The translations under genes and the position numbers were made by a program. A stretch of 64,000 nt of DNA from Afipia sp. GAS231 (lineage in GTDB: Bacteria; Pseudomonadota; Alphaproteobacteria; Rhizobiales; Xanthobacteraceae): the NCBI RefSeq assembly GCF_900103365.1, contig NZ_LT629703.1:248001-312000 (forward strand). The letters run 5' to 3'. Below are positions 21,048 to 29,745 of this stretch, in pieces (position 1 is the first letter of the stretch; each line of letters starts with the position of its first letter). The notes beneath the pieces are model-generated. The model worked only from the letters and a program-made list of their open reading frames with translations. It did not search any database and had not been told where the DNA came from.

Positions 21048-21179
21048 ACGACCACTCCCAAGACGTTCGGTAACGCTTAGCACAGCTCGCGCGCCGGCTT
21101 AAGTGTCGGATTGCGCGAGGGAGCCCCTTGACGCCACCCCGGCGTTGCCCGGAGCGATACAGTTTTGTAAACGAAAACC

Positions 21180-21812
21180 ATGAACTCCGTCGCCCCCAAC
21201 TCCGCCGACGTGCTGCTGCTGTTCGACATCGGGCGCGTCGTGCTCGACATCGATTTCGGCAAGGTTATGGCAAGCTGGGCAGGCCACGCCGGCTGCACGC
21301 CGGCCGAGCTCGCCAGCCGCTTCGTCGTCGACGACAGCTTCAAGCACCACGAGGTCGGCAGGATCGACGACGCCGCGTTCTTCCAGAACCTGCGCAGCTC
21401 GCTCGGCATCGGCATCTCGGACGAGCAGTTTCTCGAAGGCTGGAACGCGATCTTCGCCGGCGAAATGCCCGGCATTGCGCCTTTGTTGGCAACGGCCGGG
21501 AAACGGCTGCCGCTCTACGCCTTCTCCAACACCAATCCGGCCCATGTCGCGCATTTCTCGCGCGCCTATGCCGACGTGCTCAGCCATTTCAGCGAAATAT
21601 TCCTGTCCTCGACCATCGGCTTGAGAAAACCCGACGCTAGAGCCTATGATCATGTGGTAAAGGCGATCGGCGTGCCGGCGTCGCGAATCCTGTTCTTCGA
21701 CGACGTCGCCGCCAACATCGAGGGCGCGCGCTCGCGCGGCCTGGCTGCTGTCCACGTGACATCGACGGATGACGTGGCAAAGGCACTCACCGCACTTGGG
21801 ATCCAGCTTTGA
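21180..21812 (+). CDS. HAD-superfamily hydrolase, YihX-like
   Basis: A 210-residue haloacid dehalogenase-type phosphatase. Motif I is LLFDIGRVVLDIDFGKV, motif II is LYAFSNTNPAHV, motif III Lys is in GLRKPDARAYDHV and motif IV is ILFFDDVAANIEGARSRG. The order and spacing match E. coli YihX, an alpha-D-glucose 1-phosphate phosphatase, including the D-x-G form of motif I. The cap is a small helical C1 type. The ATG at 21180 follows a purine-rich GAAAACC. moeA starts about 20 bases after its stop, so the two are probably an operon, with no obvious functional link. The true substrate is open. Confidence 0.9.
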   Translation: MNSVAPNSADVLLLFDIGRVVLDIDFGKVMASWAGHAGCTPAELASRFVVDDSFKHHEVGRIDDAAFFQNLRSSLGIGISDEQFLEGWNAIFAGEMPGIAPLLATAGKRLPLYAFSNTNPAHVAHFSRAYADVLSHFSEIFLSSTIGLRKPDARAYDHVVKAIGVPASRILFFDDVAANIEGARSRGLAAVHVTSTDDVAKALTALGIQL

Positions 21813-21831
21813 AATCTGAGAGGATTTGCCC

Positions 21832-23043
21832 GTGGCCTTGATGCCGGTTGCCGACGCGCTTGCCGCCATTCTCGCGGGCGCCGACCCGCTGCCCGAGGAA
21901 ATGGTCGCGCTCGATACCGCCTGGCATCGCGTGCTGGCGCACGACGTCGCCGCCCGCCGCACGCAGCCGCCGCAGGCGATGTCGGCAATGGACGGCTACG
22001 CGGTACGCGCCGCCGACGCCTCTAACCTCACCGCGCGGCTGAAGGTGATCGGCGAGGTCGCCGCCGGCCGCCCGTTCGAGCGCAAGGTCGGCGCGGGCGA
22101 AGCGGTGCGGATTTTCACCGGCGGTGTCATCCCCGATGGCGCCGATGCCGTCATCATCCAGGAAGACACGACGGTCCAGGGCGATCACATCGGCATCACC
22201 GAGGCCGCGGTCACCGGGCGCCATATCCGCCCCGCCGGGGTCGATTTCCGCGAGGGCGACGTCTTGCTTTCGGGTGGCAGCCGCCTCACCGACCGCGATC
22301 TGTCGCTCGCCGCCGGCATGAACTATCCGGAGCTTGCCGTGCGCCGCCGTCCCAAGGTCGCCGTGCTCGCCACCGGCGACGAGCTTGTCATGCCGGGCAA
22401 CATCCCCGGCCCCGGGCAGATCGTCTATTCCAACGGCTATGCGCTGCGCGCGCTGGCGCGGGCCGAGGGCGCCGAGACCGTCGATCTCGGCATTGCCGCC
22501 GACACGGTCGCCGCCACCACCGAAGGCATCCGCCGCGCCCGCGATACCGGCGCCGACATCCTGATCACCACCGGCGGGGCGTCCGTCGGCGACCACGACC
22601 TCGTCAAGCAGTCGCTGGAGGCCGAGGACGTCGCCATGGCGTTCTGGCGGATCGCGATGCGGCCCGGCAAGCCGATGATGCATGGACGGTTAGGGGCGAT
22701 GCGGGTGATCGGCCTGCCCGGCAATCCGGTCTCGTCCTATGTCTGCGGTTTCCTGTTTCTGGTGCCGTTGATTCGCGCGCTTTCGGGCCGCAAAAACATC
22801 CATCACGTCAGGGAGCCCGCGCTGCTCGGCCGAGATCTTAGCGCCAACGACCAGCGCGAAGACTATCTGCGCGCCCGCCTCGAGGAGCATGCCGACGGCA
22901 CGCTGACGGCGGTACCGGTCAATCATCAGGACTCGTCGCTGCTTGGAAATCTCGCTGCGGCACGGGCACTTCTGATACGTCCGCCGTTTGCGCCGGCGGC
23001 TCAGAAGGGCGCGCCTTGCGAGGTCCTTCGGCTGCCGGGGTGA
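21832..23043 (+). CDS. moeA: Molybdopterin molybdotransferase
   Basis: Inserts molybdate into adenylated molybdopterin, the last general step of molybdenum cofactor synthesis. The roughly 403-residue protein has MSAMDGYAVRAAD, GEAVRIFTGGVIPDGADAVI, the PRPKVAVLATGDELV-type MoCF-binding strand, ITTGGASVGDHDLVKQSLE, RPGKPMMHG and VIGLPGNPVSSYV. I chose the GTG start at 21832 because GAGGA lies seven bases upstream; an ATG at 21841 lacks a well-placed ribosome site. It follows the HAD gene and precedes lexA by 200 bases. moaC of the same pathway is 11 kb upstream. Confidence 0.96.
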   Translation: MALMPVADALAAILAGADPLPEEMVALDTAWHRVLAHDVAARRTQPPQAMSAMDGYAVRAADASNLTARLKVIGEVAAGRPFERKVGAGEAVRIFTGGVIPDGADAVIIQEDTTVQGDHIGITEAAVTGRHIRPAGVDFREGDVLLSGGSRLTDRDLSLAAGMNYPELAVRRRPKVAVLATGDELVMPGNIPGPGQIVYSNGYALRALARAEGAETVDLGIAADTVAATTEGIRRARDTGADILITTGGASVGDHDLVKQSLEAEDVAMAFWRIAMRPGKPMMHGRLGAMRVIGLPGNPVSSYVCGFLFLVPLIRALSGRKNIHHVREPALLGRDLSANDQREDYLRARLEEHADGTLTAVPVNHQDSSLLGNLAAARALLIRPPFAPAAQKGAPCEVLRLPG

Positions 23044-23100
23044 AGCCCTGCGCGACACCTGCTGCCAAAACCCGGCCCACGTTCACCCCAAATTAAGTGG

Positions 23101-23146
23101 TTGCGGAACACATATCGAACATATAGTGTCCGTTCATGATTTGTTT
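23101..23146 (+). promoter_or_regulatory. lexA promoter with LexA (SOS) operator
   Basis: GAACACATATCGAAC at 23106-23120 is an exact GAAC-N7-GAAC site, the complement of the alphaproteobacterial SOS consensus GTTC-N7-GTTC. A weaker GTTCATGATTTGTTT copy at 23132-23146 has one mismatch. A possible -10 (TATAGT, 23122-23127) lies between them, so LexA would block its own promoter. This is autoregulation as known for LexA in this class. Confidence 0.85.
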
Positions 23147-23166
23147 CGAGAATTAGTGTCTACCTG

Positions 23167-23185
23167 GGGAGTTTTTTGAACTCCC
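23167..23185 (+). other. Hairpin in the lexA leader
   Basis: GGGAGTT at 23167-23173 pairs with AACTCCC at 23179-23185 around a five-base TTTTG loop. It lies about 60 bases before the lexA start inside the presumed 5-prime untranslated leader. No T-run follows it, so it is not a normal terminator. Role unknown. Confidence 0.5.
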
Positions 23186-23246
23186 GGGAATCCAGACCTG
23201 AAGTCTCGAAACCGGACGAACGCCGCCAACCGGGGGAATGCTCGCG

Positions 23247-23954
23247 ATGCTTACGCGCAAACAGTACGAACTTCTGCGTTTCATCAATGAACGGCTGAAG
23301 GAGGCCGGGGTACCGCCCTCGTTCGACGAGATGAAGGACGCGCTCGACCTGCGTTCGAAATCCGGCATCCACCGCCTCATCACCGCGCTGGAAGAGCGCG
23401 GCTTCATCCGCCGCCTGCCCAACCGCGCCCGCGCCATCGAGGTCATCAAGCTTCCCGAACTGGCCGGCAGCGGTAACGGCAATGGCCGCCGCGGCTTCAC
23501 GCCGAGTGTCATCGAGGGCACGTTGGGCAAGGTCCGCACCGCCAGCGCCGCCGCCGAGGATGACAGCAACCGCCCGGTCTCCGTCCCCGTGATGGGCCGG
23601 ATCGCCGCCGGTACGCCGATCGAGGCGCTGCAGACCCGCAGCCACACCATCAGCGTGCCGCCCGACATGCTCGGAAGCGGCGAACATTACGCGCTCGAAG
23701 TGCGCGGCGACTCGATGGTGGACGCCGGCATTCTCGACGGCGACATGGCTCTGATCCAGCGCAACGAGACCGCCGACACCGGCGATATCGTGGTGGCCCT
23801 GATCGACGAGGAGGAAGCCACCCTGAAGCGCTTCCGCCGCCGCGGCGCCTCGATCGCGCTCGAGCCCGCCAATGCCTCCTACGAGGTCCGCATCCTGCCG
23901 CCGAACCGGGTCCGGATTCAGGGCAAGCTGATCGGGCTGTACCGAAAGTATTGA
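23247..23954 (+). CDS. lexA: LexA repressor (SOS master regulator)
   Basis: Represses DNA-damage genes and self-cleaves when RecA filaments form. The 235-residue protein begins [20 protein letters not shown] with the winged-helix DNA-binding domain; the recognition region is [20 protein letters not shown]. The self-cleavage Ala-Gly bond is at 121-122 ([11 protein letters not shown]), the Ser of GDSMVDAGI is Ser156 and the Lys of EEATLKRF is Lys194, completing the Ser-Lys dyad. A 20-residue linker separates the domains, longer than in E. coli and usual for this class. The ATG at 23247 is preferred to one three codons earlier for ribosome-site spacing. Its own operator lies about 130 bases upstream and its terminator just after. 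Confidence 0.97.
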   Translation: MLTRKQYELLRFINERLKEAGVPPSFDEMKDALDLRSKSGIHRLITALEERGFIRRLPNRARAIEVIKLPELAGSGNGNGRRGFTPSVIEGTLGKVRTASAAAEDDSNRPVSVPVMGRIAAGTPIEALQTRSHTISVPPDMLGSGEHYALEVRGDSMVDAGILDGDMALIQRNETADTGDIVVALIDEEEATLKRFRRRGASIALEPANASYEVRILPPNRVRIQGKLIGLYRKY

Positions 23955-23993
23955 TCGGCGCCCGTCAGGCGCCGGCCCCGACATCGACCAATG

Positions 23994-24018
23994 CCCCGGC
24001 CGTCGGCCGGGGTTTTTT
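23994..24018 (+). terminator. Intrinsic terminator after lexA
   Basis: CCCCGGCC at 23994-24001 and GGCCGGGG at 24005-24012 form an 8-bp GC-only stem with a three-base loop, followed by TTTTTT at 24013-24018. It lies 40 bases after the lexA stop. Confidence 0.9.
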
Positions 24019-24188
24019 GTTGCGCCTTTGGAACCAAGACGCGTTAGCGCGTTTGTGATGGAAGGCACCGGCGTGGAGCCGCAGAATTGCCCCGAAGGCG
24101 GACGAGGCTCCGCGCCAATGTCCACTCTGATAGAGGCCTGTGCCTCCGAGAGACACGGGTCAGCTATCTCAATCGAGGGAGCCATCCG

Positions 24189-24611
24189 ATGTGTGACTAT
24201 AGTCTGCACGCCGTGGCATCGCGCCCCGCCAAAGTCGGAGAGACGCTGATCACCACCACCTTCCGCGGTACGTCGACCCGCGGCTTTGCATCCGAAAACG
24301 AACTTGCCGTCGCGGTCTGCATGCTTCCCGGCACCGAGCTCGCGTTCGCGCGAGAGGTCAAATATGACAACCGCTGGATCTGGACGCGGACGCTCGACTG
24401 GCGGGTCGGCGTTTTCAACCATATCGAGCCTGAGACGCCCGATCGTCACCACGATGCGATCGAATTTCCGGACGGAAGCCGCGTGCTGGTGACCCAGTTG
24501 TGCGAAGGCCAGCACGTCACCGTGCTGCAACTGCCGGTGCTTACGCCGGCCGTGGAACGCGCGCCTGCGGCCGTTGCGCCGACGGCGACGACCTCATTTT
24601 TCATCGGCTGA
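24189..24611 (+). CDS. Conserved hypothetical protein
   Basis: A 140-residue, probably cytoplasmic protein starting MCDYSLHAVASRPAKVGETL, then TTTFRGTSTRGFA, CMLPGTELAFAREVKYDNRW and VGVFNHIEPETPDRHHDAIE with a Pro and Ala-rich end. No signal peptide or membrane segment is seen. I recall very similar MCDYSLHAV-type starts in Bradyrhizobium proteins of unknown function, but no activity is established. GAGGGAG about eight bases before the ATG fixes the start. It is followed by another small ORF 70 bases later, so they may be a pair. Confidence 0.8.
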   Translation: MCDYSLHAVASRPAKVGETLITTTFRGTSTRGFASENELAVAVCMLPGTELAFAREVKYDNRWIWTRTLDWRVGVFNHIEPETPDRHHDAIEFPDGSRVLVTQLCEGQHVTVLQLPVLTPAVERAPAAVAPTATTSFFIG

Positions 24612-24679
24612 GTCCTGCGGATGAAACACTTCGCCGGCCACAGCCGGCGGAGTGACACCGACGAATTGGGGAGCGAGCG

Positions 24680-24907
24680 GTGGTCAACAAGGTTACATGG
24701 CAACGCGCCGGACGCGTCACCGAGCCTGGCCGCTACATGTTCAGGTTCGGCTGGCTGACGGTGAGCGCCGACGATCTCGCGATCTGGCGGCAGTATCCGG
24801 AAGCCGCCTTCACGCTGGTCTACCTGCCCTCGGAGCCGGATGCGCCGGAAGAGTTTCATCTCGGCGCTTTTGAGCTACCGACCAGCTCCGCGCCGAGCGA
24901 GCATTGA
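24680..24907 (+). CDS. Small conserved-type hypothetical protein
   Basis: A 75-residue, acidic, probably soluble protein with no signal peptide. It contains RVTEPGRYMFRFGWLTVSAD, DLAIWRQYPEAAFTLV and EPDAPEEFHLGAFELP. The beta-rich GRYxFRFGWL pattern suggests a small beta-barrel or lectin-like fold, but this is a guess. The GTG at 24680 is preceded by GGGGAGC. It lies 68 bases after the MCDYSL gene on the same strand and directly before the dispersed palindromic element, which probably ends its transcript. I do not recognise it. Confidence 0.65.
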   Translation: MVNKVTWQRAGRVTEPGRYMFRFGWLTVSADDLAIWRQYPEAAFTLVYLPSEPDAPEEFHLGAFELPTSSAPSEH

Positions 24908-24910
24908 CGC

Positions 24911-25012
24911 AGAGCCTTTTCGGTTCTGATTGAATCAGAACCGGGCTCTACTTTTTTGTTTTGACGCGTTTTCTCTACGCGAACCGGCGTCCACTTCGCT
25001 CGAAAACGCTAT
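24911..25012. repeat. Dispersed palindromic element acting as terminator
   Basis: AGAGCC (24911-24916) pairs with GGCTCT (24944-24949) around an inner perfect palindrome GGTTCTGATTGAATCAGAACC. A CTTTTTTGTTTT run follows, so this is a good terminator. Behind it, TTGACGCGTTTTCTCTACGC continues to AAAACGCTATG near 25012. The same order of parts occurs at 17427-17490. Confidence 0.8.
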
Positions 25013-25020
25013 GGCGCACC

Positions 25021-27315
25021 TCACTCCTCCGCCTGCAGGTCAGCGTCCGACGGCGTCGCATCGACGGCGCGCGGCGACGGCTTGCGCGGCGCCAGCACGG
25101 CGCTGTCGGTTTCGCCGTCCTCGGCGATCGCCTTTGACCAAGGACGGTCGATCCCTCCAGGTTTGACGGCGTCGACGACAAATCCGTCGCGGCCGCGCCG
25201 CAGCGCCAGCGCGCCCTGCCGGCGCAGGCGCTCGGTGTCGATCACCGACGCGGCGCAGCCACCAGGCGGCTGCCGCATCGTCACGATCAGCGCCGTGCGC
25301 TCGCAATCATCCGCCAGCGCCTCGGGCCGCTGCGCCCATGCGACCAGGGCGCCATTAGACGATGCGGTCACGCAGCCGTTGTCGTCGCAGGAGACGCCCT
25401 CACCGAGTGTGGCGTCGTCGGCGGTTCGCACATCGGCATCCCCCGCCAGCCACTCCCGGACCAGGAAGGCATCCTTGGAGCCTTTGGCGGCCTGCATCAG
25501 ATGCAGCCGCCCGTCCTGGCCGCGTACGCCGACATGGCGGCCATCGGCGGACACCAGGATATCCGGCTGAGGCAGCCGCGCCGCCCACACTGTCGCGACC
25601 AGCAGCAGCGCCACGCCGGACCAGCGCAGCGGCGTGCGCAACAGGCCGAGCAGGATGATGCCGGCACTGGCGGCAATCAGTGGACCGATGCCGAACGCCG
25701 GCACCCGGCCGACTGCCCCGGGCAAGCCCGCAACCCACTGCGTCACCGAGATCATCCAGTCGATGCCGAGCCCCATCAGCCACCAGAAGAAGCCGTCGAA
25801 GCCGAACGGCATGGCGACCAGACCGAGCAGGCCCGCCGGCATCACCACCGCCGAGACCACCGGCATCGCCGCGAGATTGGCCAGCACCCCATAGGGCGTC
25901 ACCCGATGAAAGTGAAACGCCGCGTACGGCGTGGTCGCGAGCCCCGCCACCAGCGAGGCCAACAGCAGCACCATGATTTCACGGCCGCCCCACAGCGCGA
26001 CGCGCGCGGTCGCGGAATGTTCTGCGGTGGCGAACAAACGCGGCATGCCGATCTGCACCAGCGCGACCAAACCCAGCGTCGCCGCAAACGACATCTGAAA
26101 GCTCGGATGTACCAAAGCCTCCGGCGCGATCGCGAGCACGATCATGGCCGCGACCGCGAGCGTGCGGAAGGTGACGGCGCGGCGGTCGACCATGACCGCG
26201 ATCAGCACCACCGCGGTCATGAAGAACGACCGTTGCGTCGCGACCTCGGCGCCCGACAGCAGCAGATAGAAGGCGGCGGCCACAAGGGCTGCCGCCGCCG
26301 ACCATTTCTTGATCGGTTAGCTCGCGGTCAACGCCGGAAACAGTGCCAGCAGCGCCCGCACCGCAAAGAACACGACGCCGGCGACCACAGCCATGTGGTA
26401 ACCCGAGATCGACAGCACGTGGCCGAGGCCGGAGATGAACATCGCGTCGTTGACCGGCGTCGTGATCGCATCGCGGCGCCCGGTCAGAAGTGCGGTCGCG
26501 ATCGCGCGCCGGTCGCCGTCGAGCACGGTGCGGATCCGGGCGTCGATCGCATCGCGCAGGTTCTGCATCAGGGCCGAATAGCGCAACGCCCACCCGCCGG
26601 CGGCCGGCGGCTCCGTGGTCCTGATCGCGCCCATCGCGAAGCCGGAAGCCCCGATCCCGGAGAAGAACATGTCGCGGCCGAAATCGTAGGAGCCCGGCCG
26701 CAGCGGCGCCAGCGGCGGCAACAGCCGCGCCTTCAACTCGACGAAACTGCCGACCGCGGGTGCGGTGCCCTTCTTCACCGACAGCCGCACGCGCTCCAGC
26801 TTTGTCGTTCCGCGCGCACTTTCCATGGTGACGACCCGCAGCACGAAACGGTCAGTGCGCTCGCGGATGTCTCGGGTCTCGACGAAGCCGGTCAGCGTCA
26901 CCGAAAACATCGGCCGCGCCAGCACGCCATGCGCGATCCGCGCGGTCTTCCAGGTCGCGGTGGCAAAACCTGCCGCAACCGCCGCGATCATGACAGCCAC
27001 GGCAAAGAATTTCTGCCGCCGCAACAGCAACGCGATCACGCCGAGCGCCACCGCCGCGGTAGCGGCCACCGACAGCACCGGCTCGTGATCGGCAGCAAAA
27101 TAAAAAGCAATGCCGGTGCCGAACGCGACCGGCACCCAGGGCAGCAGCCGGCCCGCGCCCGCCTCCGCGCGCACCCATTGGCGCAATGTCTCGATGAACG
27201 GCGGCCAGGCGCCGAGCACGGACGGCGCAAACCCGCCGGCCGGCACCGCCGCGCGCGGCGGCCACGTCCCGGCATAGCCGCGCCTTCCACCTGGCGTATT
27301 GCCCTGCTCCGCCAT
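25021..27315 (-). pseudogene. comEC: comEC/rec2 competence DNA channel, broken by in-frame stop
   Basis: The gene for the inner-membrane channel that takes up single-stranded DNA reads in one frame except for a TAA at 26319-26317. The first 332 codons hold an N-terminal helix pair, the DUF4131-like periplasmic region and the start of the Competence domain (GLGHVLSISGYHMAVVAGVV). After the TAA the same frame continues PIKKWSAAAALVAAAFYLLL, SGAEVATQRSFF and the rest of the membrane domain, ending in a soluble C-terminal domain without the metallo-beta-lactamase motif, as usual in this class. Only one base would have to change (TAC or TAT to TAA). The intact protein would have about 764 residues. 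Either a recent pseudogene or a base-call error. Confidence 0.85.
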
Positions 27316-27465
27316 CCCGCTACCCGCGATGCCCTGCAGGGCGCAAAGCTACCGGAACGTGTCATCACAGCGATAGCAGAACGGATGCAGAAACCTGAGG
27401 AAACCGGTCCCGACTATCGGTACAGTCGGGTGGAACAGGATTCGGACTGGGATCAAGGGCGAGAC

Positions 27466-27747
27466 ATGAAATTTGCGGCCTGCGTAACAATTGCCTTCTC
27501 AATTGCGTTGTCATTGCCGCTGGCGACGGCCGCCTCCGTTTCCGCGAACGCTGCGCCCGAGCAATGCCGTTTCGTTCAGGAGAAGGCCGAACGCGAGGCT
27601 TGCTACCAGCGCCAGGAGGCGGCCCGCGCCGACCGGCTGAAGCAGCAGGCGGCCCGCGAAGCCGAGCAATCGAAGCCGCTGGAGCCGATGACGTCGGACG
27701 ATGCAACACTCGCCCGCGCCATGCGCGGCATTTGCCGGGGCTGCTAG
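27466..27747 (+). CDS. Small exported hypothetical protein, coiled-coil type
   Basis: A 93-residue protein with a signal peptide (MKFAACVTIAFSIALSLPLA ending SANAA). The mature part is highly charged and helical: PEQCRFVQEKAEREACYQRQ, EAARADRLKQQAAREAEQSK, then a hydrophobic-poor tail ending GICRGC. Cys residues at 34 and 46 and the C-terminal CRGC could form disulfides in the periplasm. It is divergent from comEC, about 150 bases apart. I do not recognise a family; the ER/K-Q-rich middle suggests a short coiled coil. Confidence 0.7.
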   Translation: MKFAACVTIAFSIALSLPLATAASVSANAAPEQCRFVQEKAEREACYQRQEAARADRLKQQAAREAEQSKPLEPMTSDDATLARAMRGICRGC

Positions 27748-28137
27748 GCGGCTTTCGGGCAACGCGTCCTGTCGGGTTGTAAACCTACGAATCTGTCGGA
27801 CTGACGGCGCACCAGAGTCCGGTGTGCCCCGATAGCCGACGGATTGCATGGCAACGAAACGACGCGACGCGACGCGCCAAAGTGAAACGATAATTCGATG
27901 ACGTCGTCTTTGCGCGAAGCAATTTATGGCTCCGATCAATCTATTGCTCAATCGAGCGTCTTCGCTTGTCAGCCTCGTATCGAAGTTATCCAGCCCTTTT
28001 AAGGGCCTCAATCCGTTCGGGGCCGCCAGGTAATTGTTGGGCAGCAGCAAGCGCAGCCTCGGCTGCTTGCCTGCTCAGCGCTTTGCTCCTCTGGGTTTCT
28101 CTTCATGCGTCGCGAGCATACAGCTCAAATTGAGCAC
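27748..28137. other. Intergenic region without recognised genes
   Basis: About 390 bases between the small exported protein and the outer-membrane protein terminator. Neither strand shows a frame with a ribosome site. Short internal repeats such as GACGCGACGCG occur. It may contain decayed sequence. Confidence 0.4.
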
Positions 28138-28168
28138 AAAAAAAGCCCCGGCATTGGCCGGGGCTTTT
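28138..28168. terminator. Bidirectional intrinsic terminator
   Basis: GCCCCGGC at 28145-28152 and GCCGGGGC at 28157-28164 form an 8-bp stem with an ATTG loop. AAAAAAA lies on one side and TTTT on the other. On the minus strand it gives a stem followed by seven T, ending the outer-membrane protein gene. Confidence 0.9.
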
Positions 28169-28191
28169 GGTTTAGTCAATGGGCGCGGTTG

Positions 28192-29013
28192 TCAGTACTT
28201 TGCAACCACTGCTCCGCCGCCAAAGGTGTAGTTCAGTCGAACGGTAACCAGATCGACGTCCTGACGAATATTTACGTTCCTGCTAAACGTTCCGGTAAGG
28301 AATGGGTTGCCGATAAGGTTTGTGTTGTAAAAATTGACCCCGTGTGTCCCCATAAACATATGGTCGTACTCAACAGCGACTGACCATCGCGGAGCGAAAC
28401 CAAACTCGACACCGGCACCGACAACACCACCCCAACGGGTCTCACTTGCAGTATCCGAGGCTCCGCCACCCCGAAACGGAGCACCTGCGAACGTGAGCGT
28501 GGAGAAATAATTATCTTGGGTAACCGCCGCTCCGCCTTTCGCGTAAAGAAGCCAATTGTTTACAGCATAACCCACTTGGCCAGTGAACATGCCAAGGGAC
28601 TTGATTTTGGTGTTTTCTGTCGTGCAGAACAATCCTGCGACACAGAATTGATTGCTTATGTTTGATCCTTTGAGGTCAGCCCAATCATATTGAGCTTCTA
28701 CACCGAACACCCAAGCACTTGACTGCCAGCGGTACCCAACTTGACCACCGGCCACGCCACCCGTTGCATCGTGGCATCCTTCGGATCCAAGAGTCCGGCG
28801 GCCAGTCGAGTCAATTTGGTCCTCAAAACATTTCCGGCTGGATCCCCAGCCGCCATTTCCGCCAATGTAAAACCCACTCCAATCATAAATTGCGACGGGA
28901 ACGATTGCGGGGGCTTTAGTGTAGGGACGGGCGGCCAAATCGGCGGCAGATGCCGCGCCAATTCCGATGACCGAGCAAACCGTGACAGCAAGTGCGAGCT
29001 TTGAAAATTTCAT
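28192..29013 (-). CDS. Outer-membrane beta-barrel protein (Omp25/Omp31-like)
   Basis: A 273-residue protein with a signal peptide (MKFSKLALAVTVCSVIGIGA ending ASAAD). The mature part begins LAARPYTKAPAIVPVAIYDW and SGFYIGGNGGWGSS, the entry of the eight-strand OmpA-like barrels of rhizobia and Brucella (Omp25, Omp31, RopB). Later strands include GQVGYRWQSSAWVFGVEAQY, WLLYAKGGAAVT and WSVAVEYDHMFMG, and it ends RLNYTFGGG plus a short tail. These porin-like proteins shape the outer membrane and host contact. Two Cys pairs in loops are unusual but not unique. GGGGA lies six bases before the ATG and a strong terminator follows. Confidence 0.88.
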   Translation of the reverse strand: MKFSKLALAVTVCSVIGIGAASAADLAARPYTKAPAIVPVAIYDWSGFYIGGNGGWGSSRKCFEDQIDSTGRRTLGSEGCHDATGGVAGGQVGYRWQSSAWVFGVEAQYDWADLKGSNISNQFCVAGLFCTTENTKIKSLGMFTGQVGYAVNNWLLYAKGGAAVTQDNYFSTLTFAGAPFRGGGASDTASETRWGGVVGAGVEFGFAPRWSVAVEYDHMFMGTHGVNFYNTNLIGNPFLTGTFSRNVNIRQDVDLVTVRLNYTFGGGAVVAKY

Positions 29014-29339
29014 AGACGGTCCCCAAAATAGCCTAGAAATAATTTATCAGTAGATTCTACCTAATCTGATTTCAGGTCTGTGTCATCGTCATACACTGAC
29101 TTTGGCCAGTTCTTCGACAAGCGTTGCCGAAGCGCCACAGCAACCCGCAGTAATATGAGTACCCCTTCACAACTCGCCTTCTCAAAGCGATTCAATTTTT
29201 AAAAGGCGAAAACGATGCGCTGCAACATAGGTGCGCTGGCTGATTTCGCATTTGGGGTCAAACGCGACCGGGTCAAACCGGCAGCAAGTCCGGCCATGTC
29301 TGTTGCTGCGCCGATAGCGGAAGTAATTTCAGGGACCCG
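29014..29339. other. Intergenic region upstream of the outer-membrane protein gene
   Basis: About 325 bases, more AT-rich near 29014-29180, as expected for a regulated promoter of the barrel gene. No complete gene was seen. I could not assign a clear -35/-10 pair. Confidence 0.4.
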
Positions 29340-29723
29340 CTAGATCAGCGCGCCCCTCGACGAGACATGATGGCTGACGATCTTCCAGTCGCCATCTTCG
29401 CGCACGATCACCCAGGTGATCTTGACCGACAGGTTGGTGGCGCCCTTGTCGATCACGAAGTTGGCAATGCCTGCGACGTTGATCACATCGTCCCCGGCCG
29501 GCACCGCCACAACGTCGGTGAACGCCACCTCGCGCGAGGACCATTTTGCCAAGCCGTTGAAATAGGACGCGACGCCGTCCCGGCCGCGGTAGAGCGTGGG
29601 CTTCGAGCCGTAGAACAGCGCGTTGTTCGAATAGAGTGACGCCTGCGCGTCGGCATCGAACCCGCTGAAGGTCTGCGCCCATTTCGCCATGATGCCGGAG
29701 ACGATGTCGTCGGTCGCGCTCAT
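29340..29723 (-). CDS. SgcJ/EcaC-type (DUF4440-like) nuclear-transport-factor-2 fold protein
   Basis: A 127-residue protein of the NTF2-like fold: SGIMAKWAQTFSGFDADAQA, SLYSNNALFYGSKPTLYRGR, DGVASYFNGLAKW and VIREDGDWKIVSHHVS near the C-terminus. This SnoaL/SgcJ-type fold holds small hydrophobic ligands; some members are cyclases or isomerases, many have no known reaction. It starts 22 bases after the glnS stop on the same strand, so it is the downstream member of a glnS operon, though no link in function is apparent. Confidence 0.85.
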   Translation of the reverse strand: MSATDDIVSGIMAKWAQTFSGFDADAQASLYSNNALFYGSKPTLYRGRDGVASYFNGLAKWSSREVAFTDVVAVPAGDDVINVAGIANFVIDKGATNLSVKITWVIVREDGDWKIVSHHVSSRGALI

Positions 29724-29745
29724 TAGATGATCCCGTCAGAGAACT

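Noticed and set aside
27433..27447. GAAC-N7-GGAC resembling a LexA box before the small exported protein at 27466
   Set aside because: One mismatch in a short motif and no promoter around it; chance occurrence is likely.
25501..27465. Upstream part of a long plus-strand frame opposite comEC
   Set aside because: Only its end, from the ATG at 27466, looks like a real small exported protein. The rest is antisense to comEC and low in complexity.
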